From an uncultured Bulleidia sp. (GTDB lineage: Bacteria > Bacillota_I > Bacilli_A > Erysipelotrichales > Erysipelotrichaceae), in the NCBI GenBank assembly GCA_934725105.1, contig CAKVBD010000059.1:1-5379 (forward strand): 5,379 bases of DNA, in the 5' to 3' direction. A program made the position numbers and the translations under genes. The notes under the pieces are model-generated. The model had not been told where the DNA came from. It saw only the letters and a program-made list of their open reading frames with translations, and did not search any database. Below are positions 1-5,304 of this stretch, piece after piece (position 1 is the first letter of the stretch; each line of letters starts with the position of its first letter).

Positions 1-131
1 GGATACTTCTGACCAGGTACATAAGTAGAGGTGCATTCATATAAACCATAGCCATTTCTGACTTTCCTTATGGTTTTGCCTTTAGTACGAAACTTTTCAG
101 CCCATTCAGGATAAATATTCTTTTTCTTCAT
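1..131 (-). CDS. N-terminal part of a probable DDE-type transposase (runs off the left edge)
   Basis: This is the first 43 codons of a minus-strand gene that starts at the ATG at 131-129 and continues beyond the window. The visible product begins MKKKNIYPEWAEKF, followed by a basic stretch (RTKGKTIRK) and then NGYGLYECTSTYVPG. The order W - basic/G - I+K - xYxLYExxS recalls the N-terminal DNA-binding head of transposases related to IS1634/IS4 in gut Firmicutes. That is recognition of a pattern by eye, and the catalytic domain is not visible. The frame is open upstream of the ATG as far as a TGA at 173-171, but the ATG is the natural start because the family-like sequence begins there. No Shine-Dalgarno site precedes it. 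A -10-like TATACT (143-138) lies 6 bp upstream, so the mRNA may have almost no leader. It could instead be an uncharacterised small protein. Confidence 0.5.
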   Translation of the reverse strand, partial: MKKKNIYPEWAEKFRTKGKTIRKVRNGYGLYECTSTYVPGQKY

Positions 132-137
132 GTATAT

Positions 138-174
138 AGTATACACGTATATGCTATATTTTGGAAGCAATCAA
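138..174 (-). promoter_or_regulatory. Candidate promoter of the left-edge transposase-like gene
   Basis: Read on the minus strand there is TTGATT (174-169), a 17-bp spacer and TATACG (151-146). A second -10-like hexamer, TATACT, follows at 143-138. The region also contains two overlapping short palindromes, GTATA-TAG-TATAC (132-144) and TATAC-AC-GTATA (140-151). Either -10 would start transcription at or within about ten bases of the ATG at 131. The AT-rich context makes chance matches likely. If the neighbouring tnpB element begins left of 169, the -35 would be supplied by that element. Confidence 0.25.
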
Positions 175-197
175 ATCGAGCTTTATAATCTCGATTT
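173..197 (+). repeat. Left-end subterminal hairpin of the tnpB element
   Basis: A perfect 8-bp inverted repeat, AAATCGAG (173-180) and CTCGATTT (190-197), encloses a 9-nt loop (181-189). A hairpin near the left end, outside the tnpB promoter, is what the Y1 transposase TnpA recognises as single-stranded DNA in IS200/IS605 elements. The role is inferred from position. The stem itself is seen directly. Confidence 0.5.
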
Positions 198-252
198 ATT
201 TCATGCGTAATTACTAATATATTATCATATTTTAATAAAATATCACTACATA

Positions 253-263
253 TGTGCTATAAT
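253..263 (+). promoter_or_regulatory. Extended -10 promoter of tnpB, likely giving a leaderless mRNA
   Basis: The sequence TGTGC-TATAAT contains a consensus -10 (258-263) preceded by the TRTGn extension typical of Gram-positive promoters (253-257). No good -35 is seen 16-18 bp upstream, which is normal for extended -10 promoters. The expected start of transcription, about 7 nt after the hexamer, falls at position 270, exactly the A of the ATG used for tnpB. No Shine-Dalgarno site precedes that ATG, so a leaderless transcript is the simplest reading. This also rules against the upstream in-frame ATG at 252, which overlaps the promoter. Confidence 0.55.
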
Positions 264-269
264 ATAAGC

Positions 270-1568
270 ATGAAGACAATGCAAGATTTTCACTTTCATA
301 CTGGAATCCACGTTCGTGCCTATTTCTCTGATAAGCAGAAACAAATTGTGCGTTTTAATGGTGGTGCTGCAAGCTTCATTTATAACAGAATGGTTGCGGT
401 AAACCGAGAAAGGCACCAGTTGAAAAAGACAGAATCTTTATGCCCGTCTGATAAAGCTAGACTGGCATATCTTGACAATGCTTATCAGGATACCAAGCAT
501 TTAAGGAATACTGTTCCTTTTTTGAACGATTCAAAAATCGATGGCTATGCTATTGCCAATGCAAAGCAAGACTATCAGCATGCCTAGAATCAATTTAAGA
601 AGGTAAAGGGAACAAGCATTCCGACATTCCATAAAAAAGATAATTCTTATTCCTACGGGACAAATTGCCATTATAGTAAGAAGTCTCTTGCTGATTTCAA
701 TACAGTAGGCTTATTTGAAGGGAGTGTTCGCTTTTTGAATAAAACGCATATTGTTCTTCCAATATTAGGAACTGTAAAAATCAAAGGTTCTTCAAAAATG
801 GTGTCTAGATTGTTAGCCAGAAAAGATACAACAAGAATTGGAACAGTAAGAGTCTCTTTGGATAATTGCAATAACGGTCATCTTTCAATCAGCCTTGCAT
901 CTGATTCACCATTTCATGACTGCTATCCAAAAACGCATAGTGCAGTTGGTGTGGATCTTAACCTGGCAAACTTTCTTTACGACTCAGATGGTAGAGAAGT
1001 GCATTCCCCGAAATATTTAAAAAAGGCAGAAGTCAGGTTGAAGAAAGCACAGCGAAAGCTGTCTCGAATGCTGGAAACAGCTAAAAAAGATAAACGCAAC
1101 TACTGGGAATGCAAGAACTACGAAGAGCAGAGAATCAAGCTTGCCAAGCTGCATAAGCATGTGGCAAATCAAAGACTGGACTTTATAAGAAGCCTTGCAG
1201 ACGAAGAAGTCAAAAGCCACGATTATTTGTTTGCAGAAGACCTGAAAGTCAGTAATCTAGTGAAGAACCACAGGCTTGCTAAAGCGATAACTGATTCTGG
1301 CTGGCGTATGTTCTTGACAGAATTGCAACACACTGCATCTAAGCGCGATAAAACATGTTTGTTAGTTAATCCAAAGAATACTACACAAACATGCAGCAAC
1401 TGTGGCTATGTATGCCATGGTGATACACGTATAGCGCTAGGTACGGAAGAATGGTATTGTCCACAATGCGGAACATATCATATTCGTGACCATAATGCAG
1501 CAATAAACATAGAAGAAGTGGGACTTGCGTTACTGCGTGAGTCTGGCGTAGCAATATCAATTTTTTAA
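270..1568 (+). pseudogene. tnpB: TnpB RNA-guided nuclease, interrupted by one in-frame amber codon
   Basis: TnpB (IS605 OrfB family) is an RNA-guided RuvC-type DNA endonuclease, ancestor of Cas12, that cuts sites vacated by its transposon. Reading from ATG 270 the frame is 432 codons, close to the family's usual length, with one TAG at codon 106 (585-587). No indel is needed: the frame stays open on both sides. The context QHA-stop-NQF matches the place where relatives usually have Trp, so a TGG to TAG change is likely. All key parts are still encoded. These are the N-terminal OrfB_HTH region (FHTGIHVRAYF...), the RuvC Asp in GVDLN (codon 229), the Glu in FAEDLKVSN (codon 323), the zinc-finger CxxC pairs (codons 375/378 and 397/400), and the last RuvC Asp in RDHNAAIN (codon 407). 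The N-terminal fragment alone would be 105 residues and inactive. An internal TTG at 735 with GAAGGGAG upstream (717-724) could restart a RuvC-only piece. The stop could in principle be suppressed, but nothing here shows that. Confidence 0.9.
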
Positions 1569-1760
1569 GTGTAATCTGCTGGCAGCAGACTCTGCCACGG
1601 TAGTTTGGCAACTCACTACTGAACCGCCCATCTAATTGGTGTGCCACTGGCAAAGCGTCTAAGGATGCTATGTTAAGTACGCTGTATCTGGGTAAGTTGA
1701 TGCGATGGTGCAATGTGCAGCATCTCTTCAAGCCTGGCAATTCATTGCCGGGTAGTTGAC
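1569..1760 (+). ncRNA. Probable omega RNA (reRNA) scaffold at the right end of the tnpB element
   Basis: The roughly 190 bp after the tnpB stop hold no credible plus-strand gene and are dense in complementary segments. These include TCTGCT/AGCAGA (1575-1580 with 1584-1589, 3-nt loop), TGCCA/TGGCA (1593-1597 with 1606-1610), GATGC/GCATC (1699-1703 with 1720-1724), and the terminal hairpin at 1733-1752. By eye the stretch is richer in G+C than its surroundings. In characterised elements such as ISDra2, the guide RNA of TnpB is made from the 3' end of tnpB and the right end, and its guide is the flanking DNA just past the element. Here the guide would start near 1758-1763. The 5' end of the RNA is unknown and may lie inside tnpB. 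The role is inferred from position and structure, with no sequence match checked. Confidence 0.55.
1733..1752 (+). repeat. Right-end subterminal hairpin of the tnpB element
   Basis: CCTGGCAA (1733-1740) pairs with TTGCCGGG (1745-1752) around the 4-nt loop TTCA. This is an 8-bp stem with one G-T wobble, and it has no T-run after it, so it is not a terminator. It is the last strong structure before the unstructured flank and fits the TnpA-recognised right-end palindrome, which is also the 3' stem of the omega RNA. The element should end within about ten bases after it, in GTAGTTGAC or just beyond. Confidence 0.6.
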
Positions 1761-1836
1761 AAGAACATCATGTATTAGAATCTGTCATTTCAAATTTGAT
1801 TGTTGTCTTATTTGACGCTTACAAATCAGCTAATAT

Positions 1837-1862
1837 AAAAAAATGGCAGAAATGCCATTTTT
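1837..1862. terminator. Bidirectional intrinsic terminator between the tnpB element and the AEC gene
   Basis: A TGGCA (1844-1848)/TGCCA (1853-1857) stem with a GAAA loop extends through flanking A/T pairs. Seven A's lie on the left (1837-1843) and five T's on the right (1858-1862), so it can stop transcripts from either side. On the minus strand the hairpin follows the permease directly, and the last T's overlap its TAA stop codon (1863-1861). On the plus strand it would stop read-through from the tnpB/omega RNA unit. Confidence 0.75.
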
Positions 1863-2772
1863 ATGCGAGTAGAAGTAGCAATACAGGAATTGTCATTAAA
1901 GACAACAAGGTAGATAGGGCAACACCAAACGAAGCAGTCTTAACATCTCCATGGTATTCACTTGCACCCATCGCAACCATACTTCCTACTGGCATGCCTA
2001 ATGTAATAGTCGTCATTTGAACAATCATTGGATCATTTACAAATAGATGCATCAGGAAATATGTGATCACTGGTATTAAAATCAGTCGCAATGCACTCAT
2101 GATATACAAGGTTTTATTTGTGATGACTTCTTTGATTGGGTAGCAGGCAATAGAAACCCCAATGGAAAGCATTGAAAGAGGCGTTACAACACTTCCAATA
2201 AAGGAAAGAGAACCACTGATGCATTCTGGCAGCTGTATATGTGTAAAGAATAGAATGATTGCAATCAAGGATGAAACAACACCTGCAGATAAGAGCTGTT
2301 GAGGTTTGAATGCAAATGTTGTTTCTCCATCTTTGGATAACAGATAACTGCCAAGGGTAAAGAATAATATGTTGTATGGTAAATGTAGAATTGTGTTATA
2401 GAAGATGGCATCATTTCCAAAAATGGACTGTACGATAGGCAATGCCATAAAACCACAATTGGAGAACATAAACATACATGTATAAGTATTTTTCTTGTTT
2501 TGAAAACAAGGAAATACTGTTGTTAGAAGATACGCAATTACAGGCAGCATGCAGTAGATGGCAACACCGATAATGACAAGCTGAATGACGAAGGATTGGT
2601 CAATATTCTCTACAGAAGTTACAGAAGAAATAATCAGACAAGGTGTAGCAATTTTTATAATGAATGAAGATAAATGCTGATTCACATCTTCTGTCAGGAT
2701 TCCTTTTTTATTTAAGTAGTAACCCAAACCAATCGCAAAAAAAAGCTTGCACATAATATTAAACACAAACAT
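1861..2772 (-). CDS. AEC (auxin efflux carrier) family transporter
   Basis: A 303-residue integral membrane protein of the Mem_trans/AEC family. Family members move organic anions such as malate and other carboxylates across the cytoplasmic membrane, and the substrate here cannot be told from sequence. About ten hydrophobic segments are visible (roughly residues 3-19, 37-54, 62-86, 97-117, 128-146, 161-178, 190-210, 222-244, 251-270 and 279-302). The N-terminal pattern GYYLNKKGIL...TPCLI is typical. So are FSNCGFMALPIV (103-114), where the family has a broken helix, TPLSMLSIGVSI (197-208) and TLGMPVGSMVAMGASEY. Length and ends match a complete protein. The ATG start is supported by GAGGTGG (2786-2780 on the minus strand) 7 nt upstream. 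The gene stands alone, closed by the terminator that overlaps its stop, and is divergent from the flavodoxin-type pseudogene. No linked regulator or enzyme gene hints at a substrate. Confidence 0.9.
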   Translation of the reverse strand: MFVFNIMCKLFFAIGLGYYLNKKGILTEDVNQHLSSFIIKIATPCLIISSVTSVENIDQSFVIQLVIIGVAIYCMLPVIAYLLTTVFPCFQNKKNTYTCMFMFSNCGFMALPIVQSIFGNDAIFYNTILHLPYNILFFTLGSYLLSKDGETTFAFKPQQLLSAGVVSSLIAIILFFTHIQLPECISGSLSFIGSVVTPLSMLSIGVSIACYPIKEVITNKTLYIMSALRLILIPVITYFLMHLFVNDPMIVQMTTITLGMPVGSMVAMGASEYHGDVKTASFGVALSTLLSLMTIPVLLLLLA

Positions 2773-2807
2773 AGAAAATCCACCTCATTTGAGCGCATGA
2801 TATCATA

Positions 2808-2837
2808 TGTATAAAGAAAATGATAGAATTAGGTGAA
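2808..2837 (-). promoter_or_regulatory. Candidate promoter of the AEC gene in the divergent intergenic region
   Basis: On the minus strand TTCACC (2837-2832) is followed after 18 bp by TATACA (2813-2808). Transcription would start near 2801, giving a leader of about 29 nt that includes the Shine-Dalgarno site at 2786-2780. A perfect 10-bp palindrome, ATGATATCAT (2797-2806), lies at the expected start. Alternative -10 hexamers are available in this AT-rich stretch, so the assignment is weak. Confidence 0.3.
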
Positions 2838-2862
2838 TCGTTATGGAATCGTAGAGGAGTTT

Positions 2863-3050
2863 ATAAGCAAAAAAGTATTAATATTAGCTGTCAACCCTAG
2901 AATTGGTGGAAATTCTGATTTGTTGTGTGATGTATTTATGTTGGTGCAATTGAAAAAGGTATATTAATTGCAAGCAATGTTTACGAAGCTGGCATTTTTA
3001 GTTCTACATCTAAAATGGAAGAAGCATATGTGATGGGAAAGAATGTATAA
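2863..3050 (+). pseudogene. Relic of an NAD(P)H-dependent FMN reductase/flavodoxin-fold protein with the middle deleted
   Basis: Two pieces of one protein family are joined. From 2866 the frame reads SKKVLILAVNPRIGGNSDLLCDVFM, the first beta strand and the phosphate-binding loop of flavodoxin-like reductases (intact relatives have SGSPRKGGNSDLL). From 2943, one frame over, it reads GAIEKGILIASNVYEAG and later MEEAYVMGKNV, then TAA at 3048-3050. This is the usual C-terminal end of the same family. Roughly two thirds of the protein, including the Cys-rich CxxC region expected in many members, is missing. The first frame runs into TAA at 2965-2967. The start is also lost: ATA (2863-2865) sits where ATG is expected, only 3 nt after AGGAG (2855-2859). 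The gene cannot make a functional enzyme. Its terminator is kept, so the decay is probably recent. The parent would have been a cytoplasmic flavoprotein with unknown electron acceptor. Confidence 0.75.
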
Positions 3051-3075
3051 GTCAGAATTCATTTCTGGCTTTTTT
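3051..3075 (+). terminator. Intrinsic terminator of the flavodoxin-type pseudogene
   Basis: GTCAGAA (3051-3057) pairs with TTCTGGC (3063-3069) around a TTCAT loop, giving a 7-bp stem with one G-T wobble, and six T's follow at 3070-3075. It begins at the base after the relic's TAA. It separates this unit from the kinase gene, which therefore needs its own promoter. Confidence 0.8.
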
Positions 3076-3107
3076 CTATGAATATTACTTTTTTTCTTTG
3101 AATGTTA

Positions 3108-3157
3108 TTGAAAGTGTATTTTTGAGTTACATAAAGCGATATAATACATACGTATGT
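3108..3157 (+). promoter_or_regulatory. Candidate promoter and palindromic operator of the histidine kinase gene
   Basis: A consensus TATAAT lies at 3140-3145, with no good -35 at 16-18 bp upstream. TTGAAA (3108-3113) is a good -35 but pairs best with CATAAA (3130-3135, 16-bp spacer). Starting within a base of the TATAAT is a perfect 12-bp palindrome, ACATACGTATGT (3146-3157), which covers the predicted transcription start and could bind a dimeric repressor. The transcript would have a leader of about 50-55 nt. Because a terminator ends at 3075, a promoter is required in this stretch. Which hexamers are used is uncertain. Confidence 0.45.
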
Positions 3158-3206
3158 TTTTTTGTTGAATAGATGAAAATCGTATTGTAGAAATGATGGA
3201 TGATGA

Positions 3207-5264
3207 ATGAATAAAAAATGTGTAGGTAAAAGAATTAAAAGAAACTGTTATATCGTTGGTATGATTTCTTTTATCATTGCACTTGTTTTTGGAACAATCA
3301 TTAATGCATTTTCTGAAAAAGATCAGAAAGTGAATGCAACCTATACCGCAAATAGTACAGTACGAAGAATTAAATCACAATTAGATCAATATGTTGTAAT
3401 GTCTGATTTTCTAGAAAATACAATCAATGAAGGATATGCGCTTGATCAGGAAGACTTTTCTAAGCTTGCAGAAATGATTCCGAATGAAAATGGTGTTGTA
3501 AAAGCGTTTGAAATTGCACCGAATGGAATTGTTTCTACTGTATATCCACAAGAAGGAAATGAAGTTGTTGCTGGATTAGATGTTTTAACGGTTGATGAAG
3601 GACACTTTGATGCAAACCTTGCAAAAGATACAAATGAATACACATTAGGTGGACCATATGAATTAAAGCAAGGTGGTAAAGGAGCATTGCTGTTTAATCC
3701 TGTCTATCAGAAAGATGCTTCTGGAAATGAGAATTTCTGGGGTTTTGTTGCTTTGATTATTGACTGGGATCGTTTTATTGAACAAATTGGTTTAGATAAA
3801 CTGAATGATGCGTCCTATTCTTATGAAATATGGAAAAATGAAGGAAATACATCTAATCGTGTCGTACTTGCGAAAAGTGGAAATGACTTATCAAAGAACT
3901 GTTTGACAGTTGAATGCGATATTCCAAACTGCACATGGTATTTTGATATTGAACCAGAAGGTGGATGGATTCCATGGACGCAATGGGTTGCGACTGCAAT
4001 ACTTTCTTATCTTTTATCACTTATGGTTGCGACTCTGTTTTATCTGTATTCTTCCAAAAAATACCAGCAGGAACAATATGCAGTACAGCTTGAAAAATCT
4101 GCAGAACAGGCACGCAATGCAAATGAAGCAAAAACCAGATTCTTGTTTAATATGTCTCATGATATTCGTACACCAATGAATGCAATTATTGGTTTTTCTG
4201 ATCTTCTTGAGAAGAATTTAGATGACCGTGTTAAAGCAAAAGGGTATCTGAAAAAGATACAGTCTTCTAGTAATCTATTATTGACAATTATTAATCAGGT
4301 TCTAGAAATGGCACGTATTGAAAGTGGAAAAGCTGTTTTAACATTAGAACCATGTAATCTCAGTGCATTATTTCATTCAGTGAATCTTGTGTTTGAAGAA
4401 GATGTTAAAAAGAAAGGTATCCATTTTTATGTGAAAACAAATGTGGAACATAAATATGCATATTGTGATCAAACAAAACTGCAGGAAATCTATTTGAATA
4501 TTGTCAGCAACGCAATTAAATACACACCACAAGATCATGCAATTACAATCAATATTCAAGAAGTACCATCCATGCAGGAAAATTTTGCTCGTTATATTTT
4601 TATTTGTGAAGATACGGGATATGGCATGAGTGAAGATTTCGTTCCTCATATCTTTGAAGAATTCTCTAGAGAACATACAACAACAGAAAATAAGATCATT
4701 GGAACAGGTCTTGGCTTATCCATTGTAAAATCAATGATTGATCTGATGGGTGGAACGATCCAGGTAGAAAGTCATGAAGGAAAAGGTACTAAGTTTACTG
4801 TTGATGTATCATTAGAAATTGCCTCTAGTGAAGATGTGAATGAAACGGAAGATGTATCTAATGAAATTAATATAAATGAAAGAAATCATAAACGTATTCT
4901 TTTAGCAGAAGACAATGATTTAAATGCAGAAATAGCCTGTGAAATATTGAAGAGTGAAGGTTATCTTGTAGAACATGCTTCTCATGGTCAGCAATGTGTT
5001 GAAATGCTTCAAGAGGCAGAAGATGGGTATTATGATTTAATTTTAATGGATATTCAGATGCCATTTATGGATGGCTATGAAGCTTGTAAAGAAATTAGAA
5101 AAATGAAAGATACACAAAAAGCAAATATTCCAATCATTGCGATGACTGCCAATGCATTTGAAGAAGACAAACAAATGGCAATCAAAGCAGGAATGAATGA
5201 TCATGTACCAAAACCAATGGATATGAGAGTTTTATCTCCTGTCCTGCAGAAATATTTATCTTGA
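3207..5264 (+). CDS. Membrane-bound hybrid sensor histidine kinase (CHASE-like, HisKA, HATPase_c, REC)
   Basis: This 685-residue protein senses an extracellular signal and relays phosphate from His to Asp. TM1 spans about residues 15-34. An extracellular region (about 38-258) resembles the CHASE sensor domain (VKAFEIAPNGIVSTVYP, then GGPYELKQGGKGALLFNPV and FWGFVALIIDWDRF). TM2 is about 261-281, followed by a helical linker (about 285-310). The kinase core has the phospho-acceptor H318 in SHDIRTPMN, the N box around N431 and N435, G1 at D469/G471/G473, the F box at 482-486 and G2 at 499-504. A C-terminal receiver domain has the acidic pair E568/D569, phospho-acceptor D615 in LMDIQMP, T647 and K669. 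All catalytic residues are present. The start is fixed: an in-frame TGA directly precedes the ATG, and TM1 follows at once. The ribosome site is weak (GGA at 3198-3200). No HPt domain follows REC and no response regulator gene is in view, so the downstream partner is encoded elsewhere. The ligand is unknown. Confidence 0.95.
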   Translation: MNKKCVGKRIKRNCYIVGMISFIIALVFGTIINAFSEKDQKVNATYTANSTVRRIKSQLDQYVVMSDFLENTINEGYALDQEDFSKLAEMIPNENGVVKAFEIAPNGIVSTVYPQEGNEVVAGLDVLTVDEGHFDANLAKDTNEYTLGGPYELKQGGKGALLFNPVYQKDASGNENFWGFVALIIDWDRFIEQIGLDKLNDASYSYEIWKNEGNTSNRVVLAKSGNDLSKNCLTVECDIPNCTWYFDIEPEGGWIPWTQWVATAILSYLLSLMVATLFYLYSSKKYQQEQYAVQLEKSAEQARNANEAKTRFLFNMSHDIRTPMNAIIGFSDLLEKNLDDRVKAKGYLKKIQSSSNLLLTIINQVLEMARIESGKAVLTLEPCNLSALFHSVNLVFEEDVKKKGIHFYVKTNVEHKYAYCDQTKLQEIYLNIVSNAIKYTPQDHAITINIQEVPSMQENFARYIFICEDTGYGMSEDFVPHIFEEFSREHTTTENKIIGTGLGLSIVKSMIDLMGGTIQVESHEGKGTKFTVDVSLEIASSEDVNETEDVSNEININERNHKRILLAEDNDLNAEIACEILKSEGYLVEHASHGQQCVEMLQEAEDGYYDLILMDIQMPFMDGYEACKEIRKMKDTQKANIPIIAMTANAFEEDKQMAIKAGMNDHVPKPMDMRVLSPVLQKYLS

Positions 5265-5267
5265 ATC

Positions 5268-5304
5268 AAAGGCTTTGTTCATGTGAAATGACAAGCCTTT
5301 TTTT
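5268..5304 (+). terminator. Intrinsic terminator of the histidine kinase gene
   Basis: AAAGGCTT (5268-5275) pairs with AAGCCTTT (5293-5300). The stem extends inward with bulges (GT/AC, CAT/ATG), and a run of seven T's occupies 5298-5304. It starts 3 bp after the TGA stop and shows that the kinase gene is the last gene of its transcript. The remaining bases to 5379 hold no gene I can support. Confidence 0.85.

Larger units (their letters stand above)
154..1762 (+). mobile_element. Stand-alone tnpB element of the IS200/IS605 superfamily (IS1341-like)
   Basis: The element carries a tnpB gene without a tnpA, a subterminal hairpin near the left end (173-197) and a structured right end closing in a hairpin (1733-1752). 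This is the known layout of IS200/IS605-type elements, which have subterminal palindromes instead of terminal inverted repeats and make no target duplication. The exact ends cannot be read from one copy. The limits given here are estimates based on the spacing known for IS608 (cleavage about 19 nt outside the left hairpin and about 10 nt outside the right one). With no tnpA in view, mobility would depend on a Y1 transposase supplied in trans. The tnpB gene is interrupted, so this copy probably cannot make active nuclease. Confidence 0.7.

Noticed and set aside
252..269. ATG at 252 as the start of tnpB
   Set aside because: It overlaps the TRTGn-TATAAT promoter and would lie upstream of the transcription start. 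Family-like sequence begins after ATG 270.
671..1740. Minus-strand open frames of 66-119 codons opposite tnpB and its right end
   Set aside because: They lie antisense to the well-recognised TnpB frame or the structured right end, show no family-like pattern and lack ribosome sites.
1575..1752. The repeated TGGCA/TGCCA motifs as a CRISPR array
   Set aside because: The units are only 5-6 nt, unevenly spaced and in both orientations, as expected for RNA stems and not for direct repeats with spacers.
168..1802. 9-nt inverted match CAATCAAAT (168-176) and ATTTGATTG (1794-1802) as terminal inverted repeats
   Set aside because: Elements of this superfamily have no terminal inverted repeats, the right copy lies about 40 bp beyond the right-end hairpin, and a 9-nt AT-rich match is easily due to chance.
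1796..2020. Plus-strand open frame of 74 codons running from the spacer into the AEC gene
   Set aside because: It runs through the terminator hairpin at 1837-1862 and overlaps the AEC gene antisense. The AEC frame has clear family motifs and this one has none.
3910..4179. Plus-strand open frame of 89 codons inside the kinase gene, and minus-strand frames at 3446-3643, 4377-4676 and 4867-5064
   Set aside because: All are shadows of the kinase coding frame, which is continuous and shows every catalytic motif in order.
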